Of a DNA stretch of 64,000 bases, positions 34,696 to 45,992 are shown piece after piece (position 1 is the first letter of the stretch; each line of letters begins with the position of its first letter). The position numbers and the translations under genes are program-made. Source of the DNA: Polytrichum commune (lineage: Eukaryota > Streptophyta > Polytrichopsida > Polytrichales > Polytrichaceae); contig OX485808.1 in NCBI GenBank assembly GCA_950295325.1, forward strand, positions 9,488,501 to 9,552,500, written 5' to 3'. A model generated the notes under the pieces. That model was given only the letters and a program-made list of their open reading frames with translations, did no database searches and had not been told where the DNA came from.

Positions 34696-35069
34696 ACATA
34701 ACATACTAGGTGGGAGTTAATGGCGAGAGGCATGTGAGCTTAGCAAGCTTGGTTTTTAATAGACTTAGTAGACTTGTCACATTCCATTGTGGCATATGTT
34801 TGGGATGTGTCATCCAACTTTATAAGACCCTTACTTTTGGGATGGGCACCCTAAACTCTAAAATGACATAAACAATTTGTTTTTAAAAGTCCATTGTTAT
34901 TTTTCACATGGACTACACGTTTTCATTGTAATTGAGACTTTCTATTTTTAGTAATGATAATATTCTTCGCATGCGAATTTATAAATCATCATGTTCTTGA
35001 TGTTCCCAATATTCTATATGCCCACAATATTGGCATCCCAAACTATGGGCATATTTAATTTTGAGACTT
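34696..35069. other. Element 2 right subterminal region
   Basis: AT-rich 3' flank of the transposase-like gene up to the right TIR. No gene and no palindromes seen. Confidence 0.4.
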
Positions 35070-35100
35070 TCAAAAATCTCCGATTAACGAATATAGTGTT
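35070..35100 (-). repeat. Element 2 right terminal inverted repeat
   Basis: Ends CGAATATAGTGTT, the inverse of the left terminus, and is followed by the AAGA target duplication. Confidence 0.92.
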
Positions 35101-35104
35101 AAGA

Positions 35105-38100
35105 GGGTAGTATAGGAACGGACCCTCTCGGAACCGAGAGGGTCAAAGAAAATGTAGGTTAATGTCATAGTGTCCTCCGCAAGTAGGCTCTCGGCATTCG
35201 ACTAGGCGGGGACCAAGTGGGAGAGGAAACCCTAGCCGCAGACCTAGTAGAGTTCGGAGGGAGTTAGGGTAGGAGGGAGGAGATAGTTCGGAGGGAGTTA
35301 GGGTAGGTCGGAGGGAGGAGAGAGTTCGGCAATTCGGAGGAAGGGTCAGCTGAGGCAAGGAGGAAGGCATCCCCATGTTCGAAGGCCAAGGCGAAGGCCA
35401 AGGCTTATCAAGAACAAGTGAGTTTGAGATTTATGGAATGAGATTTAGAAGATGGTATCAGGTGTAGACATAGTTCGGCACCCGAGAGGGTGACAGAAAG
35501 TGGAGTGTCTAGGAACAATTTAGGAATATGGTGGGGAAATCAAGAACCACAAGGGGCTGGTCTAGGAGTTTTGAAGTCAAGGCTTGAGTCACGTTTCTGG
35601 CCTATTAGAACTAATATGTGGCAATCAAGGACCTCAAGGGGCTTGATACTTGATTATGAAGTCAAGTCTTGAGTCAAGTCTCTGGCCAATTAGAACTAAT
35701 ATGTGGAAATGAGGAACCCCAAGGGGCTGGTCTAGGAGTTTTGAAGTCAAGCCTTGAGTCAAGCTTCTGGCCTATTAGAACTAATATGTGGCAATCAGGG
35801 ACCTCAAGGGGCTTGATACTTGATTATGAAGTCAAGTCTTGAGTCAAGTTTCTGGCAAATTAGAACTAATATGTGGAAATGAGGAACCCCAAGGGGCTGG
35901 TCTAGGAGTTTTGAAGTCAAGCCTTGAGTAAAATTTCTGGCCTATAAGAGCTAATATGGGGAAATCAGGGACCTTAAGGGGCTTGATTTTTTATTATGAA
36001 GTCACTCCTAGAGTCTAGTTTAATGCTTACTAGACATAATATGTGGAAAATATGGTTTTCAAGGGGCTTCATATTTGATTATTAAGTAAATTCTATAGTC
36101 TAGTAAGAGGCTTACTAAGGCTAATATGTGGAAATCAGGAACCTACATGTGCTTGCTAATGTGGACTTTGAAAGACTAGTATAGAATTTCTGGATTGAAG
36201 TTTAGAATATGGTATAAGGATTATCCATAGTTGGGCACCCTCTCGGTTCCGAGAGGGTGTCAAAATGTGGACTTTGTAGGAATAGTATAAGAATGTTGGA
36301 ATGAGATTTAGGAAATGGTATCAGGTTAAGACATAGCTGTGCACCCTCTCGGTTCCGAGAGGGTGACAGAAAGTGGAGTGCCTAGGCCCAATATAGGAAA
36401 ATAGTGGGGAAATCAGGAACCGAGAGGGGCTGGTCTATGAGTATTTAAGTAAAACCTTGAGTCAAATTTATGGCCTATTAGAATTAATATGTGGCAATCA
36501 GGGACCTCAAGGGGCTTGATACTTGATTATGAAGTCAAGTCTTGAGTCAAGTTTCTGGCCAATTAGAACTAATATGTGGAAATGAGGAACCCCAAGGGGC
36601 TGGTCTAGGAGTTTTGAAGTCAAGCCTTGAGTCAAGCTTCTGGCCTATTAGAACTAATATGCGGCAATCAGGGACCTCAAGGGGCTTGATACTTGATTAT
36701 GAAGTCAAGTCTTGAGTCAAGTTTCTGGCCAATTAGAACTAATATGTGGAAATGAGGAACCCCAAGGGGCTGGTATAGGAGTTTTGAAGTCAAGCCTTGA
36801 GTAAAATTTCTGGCCTATAAGAGCTAATAATGGCCCATGTGGACTAGATTCTAAGGTCAATCTTGCAAGTGTTGGTTATGTAGATGAAGATGGAGGGGTC
36901 ATTTGTCAAAATCGGAGAACGTATGAGAAAGTTATGATGGTCTGAAGTTTCTAGGGGCTTCTTGGTAGGGACCCTCTGGGATCCGAGAGGGTGGTGGAAG
37001 GGTGGGATCCCCACATCATATTTTGCTTTGGGATCTAGGTTTGAAGGATGTGTGAGGTATTTCTTTGGGTATATGATATGTGAGAGTATATGTTTGTGTA
37101 CATGATATGTCGCATAGACACCCTCTCGGATCCGAGAGAGTGGTGGAGAGGTGGGATCCCCACATCATATTTTGCTTTGGGACCTAGCTTTGAAGGAGGT
37201 GTGAGGTATTTCTTTGGGTATATGATATGTGAGAGTATGTGTTTGTATACATGATATGTCACATAGACACCCCCTCGGATCCGAGAGGGTGGTGGAGGTG
37301 TAGGATCCCCACATCAGATTTTGCTTTGGGACCTAGCTTTCAATAGGCATAACTTCCTCAATACTTGCCTAAATGTGGCAAATGAGTAGTCCATTGGCAT
37401 GTACAAGAAACGTAGATGAAGATGAAGGGGTCATTTGTCAAAATCAAAGAATGTATGAGAAAATTATGATGGTCTGAAGTTTCTAGGGGCTTCTTGGTAG
37501 GGACCCTCTGGGATCCGAGAGGGTGGTGGAGGGTGGGATCCCCACATCATATTTTGCTTCGGGATCTAGGTTTGAAGAATGTGTGAGGTATTTCTTTGGG
37601 TATATGATATGTGAGAGTATATGTTTGTGTACATGATATGTCACATAGACACCCTCTCGGATCCGAGAGGGTGGTGGAGGTGTAGGATCCCCACATCAGA
37701 TTTTGCTTTGGACCTAGCTTTGAAGGAGGTGTGAGGTATTTCTTTGGGTATATGATATGTGAGAGTATGTGTTTGTATACATGATATGTCACATAGACAC
37801 CCTCTCGGATCCGAGAGGGTGGTGGAGGTGTAGGATCCCCACATCAGATTTTGCTTTGGACCTAGCTTTGAAGGAGGTGTGAGGTATTTCTTTGGGTATA
37901 TGATATGTGAGAGTATGTGTTTGTATACATGATATGTCACATAGACACCCCCTCGGATCCGAGAGGTTGGCGGAGGTGTAGGATCCCCACATCAGATTTT
38001 GCTTTGGGACCTAGCTTTCAATAGGCATAACTTCCTCAATACTTGCCTAAATGTGGCAAATGAGTAGTCCATTGGCATGTACAAGAAACGTAGATGAAGA

Positions 38101-41100
38101 TGAAGGGGTCATTTGTCAAAATCAAAGAACGTATGAGAAAATTATGATGCTCTGAAGTTTCTAGGGGCTTTCTTGGTAGGGACCCTCTGGGATCCGAGAG
38201 GGTGGTGGAGGGGTGGGATCCCCACATCATATTTTGCTTTGGGATCTAGGTTTGAAGGATGTGTGAGGTATTTCTTTGGGTATATGATATGTGAGAGTAT
38301 ATGTTTGTGTACATGATATGTCGCATAGAAACCCTCTCGGATCCGAGAGGGTGGTGGAGGGGTGGGATCCCCACATCATATTTTGCTTTGGGATCTAGGT
38401 TTGAAGGATGTGTGAGGTATTTCTTTGGGTATATGATATGTGAGAGTATATGTTTGTGTACATGATATGTCGCATAGAAACCCTCTCGGATCCGAGAGGG
38501 TGGTGGAGGGGTGGGATCCCCACATCATATTTTGCTTTGGGACCTAGCTTTGAAGGAGGTGTGAGGTATTTCTTTGGGTATATGATACGTGAGAGTATGT
38601 GTTTGTGTACATGATATGTCACATAGACACCCTCTCGGATCCGAGAGGGTGGTGGAGGTGTAGGATCCCCACATCAGATTTTGCTTTGGGACCTAGCTTT
38701 CAATAGGCATAACTTCCTCAATACTTGCCTGAATGTGGAAAATGAGTAGTCCATTGGCATGTACAAGAAACATAGATGAAGATGAAGGGGTCATTTGTCA
38801 AAATCAGAGAACGTATGAGAAAATTATGATGGTCTGAAGTTTCTAGGGGCTTCTTGGTAGGGACCCTCTCGGATCCGAGAGGGTGGTGGAGGAGTGGGAT
38901 CCCCACATCATATTTTGCTTTCGGATCTAGGTTTGAACCATGTGTGAGGTATTTCTTTGGGTATATGATATGTGAGAGTATTTGTTTGTGTACATGATAT
39001 GTCACATAGACACCCTCTCGGATCCGAGAGGGTGGTGGAGGTGTAGGATCCCCACATCAGATTTTGGTTTGGACCTAGCTTTCAATAGGCATAACTTCCT
39101 CAATACTTGCCTGAATGTGGCAAATGAGTAGTCCATTGGCATATACAAGAGACTTTGATGAAGATGAAGGGGTCATTTGTCAAAATCCAAGAATGTATGA
39201 GAAAGTTATGATGGTCTGAAGTTTCTAGGGGTTTCTTGGTAGGGACCCTCTGGGATCCGAGAGGGTGGTGGAGGGGTGGGATCCCCACATCATATTTTGC
39301 TTTGGGATCTAGGTTTGAGGGATGTGTGAGGTATTTCTTTGGGTATATGATATGTGAGAGTATATGTTTGTGTACATGATATGTCACATAGACACCCTCT
39401 CAGATTTAAGAGGGTGGTGGAGGTGTAGGATCCCCACATCATATTTTGCTTTGGCACCTAGCTTTGAAGGAGGTGTGAGGTATTTCTTTGGGTATATGAT
39501 ATGTGAGAGTATGTGTTTGTATACATGATATGTCACATAGACACCCTCTCGGATCCAAGAGGGTGGTGGAGGTGTAGGATCCCCACATCAGATTTTGCTT
39601 TGGACCTAGCTTTCAATAGGCATAACTTCCTCAATACTTGCCTGAATGTGGCAAATGAGTAGTTCATTGGCATCTACAAGAAGCGTAGATGAAGATGCAG
39701 GGGTCATTTGTCAAAATCAAAGAACGTATGGGAAAGTTATGATGGTATGAAGTTTCTAGGGGCTTTCTTGGTAGGGACCCTCTCGGATCCGAGAGGGTGG
39801 TGGAGGAGTGGGATCCCCACATCATATTTTGCTTTGGCACCTAGCTTTGAAGGAGGTGTGAGGTATTTCTTTGGGTATATGATATGTGAGAGTATGTGTT
39901 TGTGTACATGATATGTCACATAGACACCCTCTCGGATCCGAGAGGGTGGTGGAGGTGTAGGATCCCAACATCAGATTTTGCTTTGGACCTAACTTTCAAT
40001 AGGCATAACTTCCTCAATACTTGCCTGAATGTGGCAAATGAGTAGTCCATTGGCATGTACAAGAAACATAGATGAAGATGAAGGGGTCATTTGTCAAAAT
40101 CAGAGAACGTATGAGGAAATTATGATGGTCTGAAGTTTCTAGGGGCTTTCTTGGTAGGGACCCTCTCGGATCCGAGAGGGTGGTGGAGGAGTGGGATCCC
40201 CACATCATATTTTGCTTTCGGATCTAGCTTTGAAGGATGTGTGAGGTATTTCTTTGGGTATATGATATGTGAGAGTACGTGTTTGTATACATGATATGTC
40301 ACATAGACACCCTCTCGGATCCGAGAGGGTGGTGGAGGTGTAGGATCCCAACATCAGATTTTGCTTTGGACCTAACTTTCAATAGGCATAACTTCCTCAA
40401 CACTTGCCTGAATGTGGCAAATGAGTAGTCCATTGGCATCTACAAGAAACGTAGATGAAGATGAAGGGGTCATTTGTAAAAATCAAAGAATGTATGAGAA
40501 CGTTATGATGGTCTGAAGTTTCTAGGGGCTTTCTTGGTAGGGACCCTCTCGGATCCGAGAGGGTGGTGGAGGGGTGGGATCCCCACATCATATTGGGGAC
40601 ATCCATGTGCTTGGTAATGTGGACTTTGAAGGATTAGTTTTGAATTTCTGGAATGACATTTAGAATCTGGTATCAGGATTATCCATAGTTGGGCACCCTC
40701 TCGGTTCCGAGAGGGTGTCCAAATGTGAACTTTGGAGGACTAGTCTTGAATTTCTCGATTGAGTTTTAGAATATGGTTTCGGGTTTACACATAGTTGTGC
40801 ACCTTCTCGGATCCGAGAGGGTGTCCAAATGTGGACTTTGAAAGACTAGTCTTGAATTTCTGGATTGAAATTTAGAATATGGTATCAGGGTTATACATAG
40901 TTGGGCACCCTCTCGGTTCCGAGAGGGTGTCAAAATGTGGACTATGGAGGACTAGTCTTGAATTTCTAGATTGAGTTCTATAATATGGATTCTGGTTTAT
41001 ACATAGTTTGGCACCCTCTCGGTTCCGAGAGGGTGTCAAAATGTGGGCTTTGAAGGACTAGTATAAGAATTCTGGGATGAGAATTAGAATATGGTATCAG

Positions 41101-41700
41101 GTTTAGGCATATTCCGCACCCTCTCGGTTCCGAGAGGGTGACAGAAAGTGGAGTGTGTAGTCACAATATAGGAATATGGTGGGGAAATCACGAACCCCAA
41201 GGGGCTGGTCTATGAGTTTTGAAGTCAAGCCTTGAGTCAAGTTTCTGGCCTATAAGAGGTAATATGTGGAAATCAGGGACCTCAAGGGGCATGATATTTG
41301 ATTATGAAGTCAAGCCTTGAGTCAAGTTTCTGGCCTATTAGAACTAATATGTGGAAATCAGGAACCTCCATGTGCTTGCTAATGTGGACTTTGAAGGACT
41401 AGTCTTGAATTTCTGGAAAGACATTAATAATCTGGTATCAGGTTTATACATAGTTGGGCACCCACTATGGAGGACTAGTCTTGAATTTTTGGATTGAGTT
41501 CTATTATATGGATTCTGGTTTATACATAGTTGGGCACCCTCTCGGTTCCGAGAGGGTGACAGAATGTGGACTTTCAAGTACTAGTCCTAGATTCAGTTCC
41601 ATGGGACATTGGCACCCTCTCGTTTTTGGAGTTAATGTGGGATAATCACAACTTCCAATGGGCTGTTGATTAATATATGTACTCCAGGTTAGGATCTAGT
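35105..41700. repeat. Satellite field with palindrome family CCCTCTCGG (left part of element 3)
   Basis: About 30 copies of a 22-bp palindrome (half-site ACCCTCTCGG, centre AT, TT or AA), first at 35123 and last at 41537. At 36960-40620 modules of about 148 and 235 bp alternate, each starting at a palindrome. At 40600-41130 modules of about 105 bp each end in a palindrome. At 35480-36830 the modules are about 170 bp (GGGGCTGGTCTAGGAGTTTT). Many minus-strand frames here (MTYHVYKHILSH...) are repeat artefacts. The field ends at the acceptor before the ParB-like exons, so it is probably intron or leader, like the palindrome arrays of elements 1 and 2. Confidence 0.85.
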
Positions 41701-42774
41701 CACATTTTCATGGTATGTATATTGTACATGCAGGCATTGCAGGCTTTGGCTCTTACTGTATCACGGGTGCATTTAATGGAGGATGTCAATGTTCATTTTT
41801 CGCCTCCTGAGGCTCTCGTTGCGGCTCTTGATGACGTCTCACAGGGAGAGGTGTTTGATTCGTTGAACTTTTGGAGGTTTTCTTTTGTGTGTCAATGTTT
41901 TATTCGGCTTCTTGTATGTTTGGTTTTTGTGTTGTCTTTTTATGTTGTGCTTCTCTTTCCTTTTAGATTGATGCTCCGGTTGTATCTGAGTGCCTAAAAC
42001 CTCTAGATGAGTCGAACCCGGATGAGACAAAGCTTTTGGTGCGGAGATCGCAGAAACAAGATTCCAACACCGTGATTCAGCGGGTTCGATTCAAACCTCT
42101 TGGGAAATCTCGTTTCCCTATTCCATTGTGTCGCTTGCGTTGTCTTCCTCTTGTTCGTCCTATCAACGGCGTTGATGTTGCTCGTTTGGAGAATGAGTTC
42201 GTGATGGGTTATCGTGATGCTGACCGAGCTATGTACGTCTCTCCATACAACAACCTCGATGAGGGCCTTGATGTATCCGATGACATCAAGGCCTCTTGGA
42301 GTCCATTATGGCAGGAGGCCAATGCAGAGTTTGATGCCATTCTCCAAGGAGACTCCGACCTTGCTGGCTTTGTTGGCAAAATGTTCTACGTGTGGGAGGG
42401 GAACCATCGGTTGACAGCTTGGTGGAGGCACATCAACAATCATCACCCGTTGGACAAAGATTGGCATATCTCTGCTGATTGTATTCTGGTGGATCCAAGA
42501 AATTGCACAGCCATCTTCCTTAATGCTATGAATGACATCAACTGGTGAGTTCGATATTTGATGTTCTTGAGCTTATCTTTTTTTTTTCGCATTTTATCCT
42601 CTAACATTTTATTTGTTTAGGTCCACGGAACATGACCATGTTAAGGACAACCTACCCGCCAAGTTACTTCGTATTCGGACGTTTGGGAAGATGAGGCTAG
42701 AGGAGTTTAAAGACCTCCTTTCCGTTGCGGACTACAAGATGTGTGAGTCCAAGATGGAGAATAATCCTACTTGG

Positions 42775-42802
42775 AACACTATATTCGTTAAATTGAGACT
42801 TT
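42775..42802 (+). repeat. Element 1 left terminal inverted repeat
   Basis: 28 bp, begins AACACTATATTCG, exact inverse of 59411-59438. Preceded by TTGG. Confidence 0.96.
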
Positions 42803-42929
42803 TTGGGCATTTTGAGACATTCATAGAAATAAGAACAAGGATAAATGGAACACATATTGGTGAAAGTTGTAAGATGCGAACACTTTGAAGCGGTTGTTTA
42901 GACCAAGAACCCCATTAATAACTCATATT

Positions 42930-43235
42930 TGTGATGGTTTAGGGTGGGCAATCGAAACCTTAGACCAAATTGAAGGGGACATCTTAAAACATTCATATTA
43001 ATGCACACAAAATATGAGAGCTTGTAATGTATGGTTTAGGTAGGGCACTCCAAACCATAGATCTTATTGAAGGGGAAATCTTAAAACATTCATATTAATG
43101 CACACAAAATATGAGAGCTTGTAATGTATGGTTTAGGTAGGGCACTCCAAACCATAGATCTTATTCAAGGGGAAATCTTAAAAAATTCATATTAATGCAC
43201 ACAATAAGGCACTCCAAACCTTAGACCATATTGAA
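42930..43235. repeat. 97-bp tandem repeats near the element 1 left end
   Basis: About three units containing GGTTTAGGTAGGGCACTCC and CATTCATATTAATGCACAC. The two clearest copies are offset by 97 bp (43024 and 43121). A related sequence with GGTTTAGGTAGGACGACCC occurs near 52830. Subterminal repeats of this kind often serve as transposase binding sites; that role is inferred. Confidence 0.7.
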
Positions 43236-43387
43236 GGCAAAATCATGTGACACTTATATTATTGCAAAAAGAAAAACATACAAAGTATGGCACGTAAAAT
43301 GCATAGCATGCTAACACCACACATCCATTGGATAGTGCGACCCAAAATCATATTGCCTATGGTCCAAAACCCTACACCTACTATGGC

Positions 43388-44200
43388 CTATGTAGCCTCG
43401 GAGACTGCCTCTATCTCTTTTGCTTTTTTTTCTTTTGCCTCTTTTGCTTTTGCCTCTTTTTCTTTTGCTGCGGCTTCTTTTGCTCGCATTGCTTCAACAT
43501 TCCTGAAAATCTCCGCCCCGCGACTATAGCCATTCTTGGGGTGAGTGCCAACAATAACACATTTTGGATTCCGTCGGCCGCCCGAATAATACGACGAAGA
43601 ATTCGAATACGATGAAGTGGACTGTCTTGCATTTCTGGTCATGGAGTAGAAACGCTCCAACTCGACGGACATACTAGACCGCATAGGTTTACGGGAGGGA
43701 GCAACCTGCAACGCGTCAATGCAAGACCACATGTGTTAGTTTAGGGAGGAAGACCCAAACGTGTCACACGTTCATTTTTTAAGTGCGGGATGATTGTAAT
43801 GCGCGGTTAACCATGTGAAGGGGGGGGGGTTCACCTTGTCACCGGGGGCGTTCCCGTCGGAGTCGGCGAGGAGGGGCAATGCGTCCCGCAAAGGAATAGG
43901 AAGGGTGCCGCTCTTCGTAGGCCGAGCGTCCATCTGCAGCCGCCGTTGAGGTGTACTACTGCCGCCGGGCCGAGAGGGGGACGTCCGGACGCATTTGCGA
44001 TTTATGCCCTTGAGCGGCGACGGGGACGGAGATCGCCGGAAGATTTGCTTGGGTGGGGGGCTATCGACGACGCCGGCGTCAAGAGGCTCCTTGGAGTAGT
44101 CAATGGTTGACGCGGCATCGTAAACGGTCTCGTAGAAGAAGCTCCCCAACTCTGACTCGCTGACGATGTCAATCGAGGGCTCCAAACGCTGGCTCAAAAA
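43388..44200 (-). CDS. Element 1 gene C: Ser/Pro-rich protein with charged tail
   Basis: The first visible exon begins after an acceptor-like GAGCCAG near 44196 and has no in-frame ATG before DARPTKS, so an upstream exon is likely. It contains AASTIDYSKEPLDAGVVDSPPP and SPSPSPL, and ends at GACAAG|GTGAAC (about 43834). The second exon starts after TTGCAG (about 43709) with VAPSRKP. It has a Ser/Tyr-rich stretch, GYSRGAEIFRNVEAMRAKE and an Ala/Lys/Glu helix. It matches element 2 gene C in sequence blocks and intron place. It lies about 120 bp after the HAD-like gene, same strand. Function unknown; alternative splicing with the HAD-like gene is possible. Confidence 0.5.
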
Positions 44201-44319
44201 AGGAAACGAAACAAAACCCAAGGGAGGAGGGTTTGATAGAGCGCGTGAAAATCAAGATACATATGAAGCATATATTACACAAAGTGGGCGGGCGCATACA
44301 CACACACACACGTACTGCC

Positions 44320-45069
44320 TCAAATGAGCTTGTTAAATTTCGCGTGAGATAACAACTCTCTGTACAAATGGTCTCGTGGATCCAAGTATCTCTCGCCTAT
44401 CGGATTATTCCTAACAAAATTGTTTACAGGTAGTCCGCTTCCCCTGAGCGCCTGGAGGTATTTACTAAGGTCTAACAAAAATCGGTCCCGGACCTTCTCG
44501 ACCGTCCACGTAGGGCAAACTATTAAGTTGGCCGTCGGGTTCAACATGTTCTTTGCGGCGCTGTCGTCCACCATGAGCGTGTTCTCCCGGGTGGGACGAA
44601 CGTCGTAGGGGACACCTATCAATGACGGACGCTGGTCCCAAAAAATGGGCTTCAAGACCTTGAGGTATTGGGGGGAAGCGGGGTTGTTTGGTTTTTTGAC
44701 GACTTTGCCGTCCGGTGTGTACAATATTCTACAGGCTTCCTGTGCTAGGACCATGCAGGGGGGCTCGATGCCCTTGAAGATGAACTCCACGACTGCGTTG
44801 GTGTTCTCGGCCTTCATGGAGCTCCACACGACCACCCACCATCGTTGTTGGGCGATCTGGAGGAAGGTCCGAAGCCACGGGCGGAGGTGAACTAGCTTGC
44901 TCTTTATGAATGTGGGCGGCCCGTCGTAATTCGCGTCCTCGGGCTTGCAAAAGGGCACCGTGGGGGTCCTCGGGCAATGAACGCATTGGACGAGGACCCC
45001 GTTGAGGTCTAACACCAGGAACCGGGTCTTAGGCGGCAAAGGTGGAACGGGTAAAATGGGGGGGACCAT
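44320..45069 (-). CDS. Element 1 FCP1/HAD-like phosphatase-fold protein
   Basis: 249 residues from ATG 45069, single exon, intact. HAD-type order: motif I FLVLDLNGVLV (about residue 18), RPWLRTFL then motif II VVVWSSMKAEN (about 80-90), motif III Lys in VLKPIFWD (about 142), motif IV MVDDSAAKN (about 168). This is the FCP1/NIF-like branch, which removes phosphate from Ser/Thr, for example on the RNA polymerase II tail. The usual DxD reads DLN, seen also in element 2 and, from memory, in some plant relatives, so catalysis is uncertain. It lies between gene A and gene C in both giant elements, which argues for a cargo gene kept by selection. A target such as Pol II is only a guess. Confidence 0.82.
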   Translation of the reverse strand: MVPPILPVPPLPPKTRFLVLDLNGVLVQCVHCPRTPTVPFCKPEDANYDGPPTFIKSKLVHLRPWLRTFLQIAQQRWWVVVWSSMKAENTNAVVEFIFKGIEPPCMVLAQEACRILYTPDGKVVKKPNNPASPQYLKVLKPIFWDQRPSLIGVPYDVRPTRENTLMVDDSAAKNMLNPTANLIVCPTWTVEKVRDRFLLDLSKYLQALRGSGLPVNNFVRNNPIGERYLDPRDHLYRELLSHAKFNKLI

Positions 45070-45580
45070 CGCGCTACCTTCCTCGCTTCTTGGAGAGGCC
45101 CGGCGGGGAGCCGCGACGCTATGCTCCGATCCCTGTGGAGACGAGCGACATAAGGCGGGGGAAGACTATGTCATGCTATGTCCACTTAAAGTGAATACAA
45201 TATTTTCTGTGAAAAATACAAGAACCACTATGCATAGGCGGCCATACAAATCCAAGAGGGGGCAACATGACAAAATATACATTTGAACACGAAAACAAAC
45301 ATATGGGCACAAAATAATAATTTTATTGTATGCAATGCTCTATGTACAAAATGCCTAGGGGTGCGAAGCCGCGTTGAACGATCCGTTCAAACTATCCTAA
45401 TTCAACATCTACAAAATTGTGTGCACGCCTCCAAGTTCGAGTAAAATCGTGGGGCGGGCGACGTTAGTGATCGTCGCGAAGGGGGGGGCTGAAGGGATGC
45501 GAGAGCGGATGGACGGGGTGGGGGCGGTTCCTCCTAGCTAGGGGGGACACGACCACGGCAACAAGACAATAGACCAGGAG

Positions 45581-45992
45581 TTTGGGTCGAGCGACCCAAA
45601 CTGAGGAGGTCTCAGTGTATTACCTCTCCCTGGTCATGCCTGGACGCCATGGAAGCCTCCACCGCCTCCGCTTGTCGTTCTCTCTCGCCACCGCCTTCTC
45701 CGACGAGGTCAGCACCCCTCTCCTGCAAGCGCTCAGTGTCAGGACCTTGTCCTAACCCAACCTCCGCATGTGCATCATGCATAGGTTCATCGATTGGGAT
45801 AGGAGTAGAAGTATCACCAGGCCCTTGAGGACCTTCAACATCAGGCATGGGTGTGTCTCTTTCAGACCCATGCTGGTCCATTGAAGACTGAGCGGTCACG
45901 GGGTTTGGGTCGGCCGACCCAAACTCTCCTGCATCATGAGATTGGCCTTGTTGCACTGTAAGGGGGGGCGGGTTTGGGTCGGACGACCCAAA
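45581..45992. repeat. Element 1 palindromes in and after the gene A 3' end
   Basis: Copies at 45581, 45904 and 45973 (centres AG, GC, GA). The last two fall in an open frame and translate as FGSADPN and FGSSDPN. Confidence 0.9.

Larger units (their letters stand above)
17744..35100. mobile_element. Element 2: 17.4 kb TIR transposon with palindrome family ACGAACG
   Basis: Bounded by inverted repeats (17744-17774 and 35070-35100, 27 of 31 positions match, outer 13 AACACTATATTCG identical) and a 4-bp target duplication AAGA (17740-17743, 35101-35104). The left half is on the minus strand: gene A, HAD-like gene, gene C. The right half carries a plus-strand transposase-like gene. An AT-rich centre of about 5 kb separates them. 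About 35 copies of a 22-bp palindrome (half-site TTTACGAACG) are spread through it. Gene order and exon phases match element 1. All main genes except gene C carry visible stops, so this copy is decayed. Confidence 0.92.

Noticed and set aside
37035..40606. Many minus-strand frames starting MTYHVYKHILSH
   Set aside because: All are copies of the same satellite module and differ by repeat count only.
41734..42888. Reading the ParB-like exons as an ordinary host gene
   Set aside because: They are embedded in palindrome satellites on both sides and match the pattern of elements 1 and 2. A host origin is not fully excluded, since no element 3 ends were found.
44320..45069. Reading the HAD-like gene as a host FCP1/CTD phosphatase gene
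   Set aside because: It lies inside proven TIR boundaries in both elements with the same neighbours, so it is element cargo.
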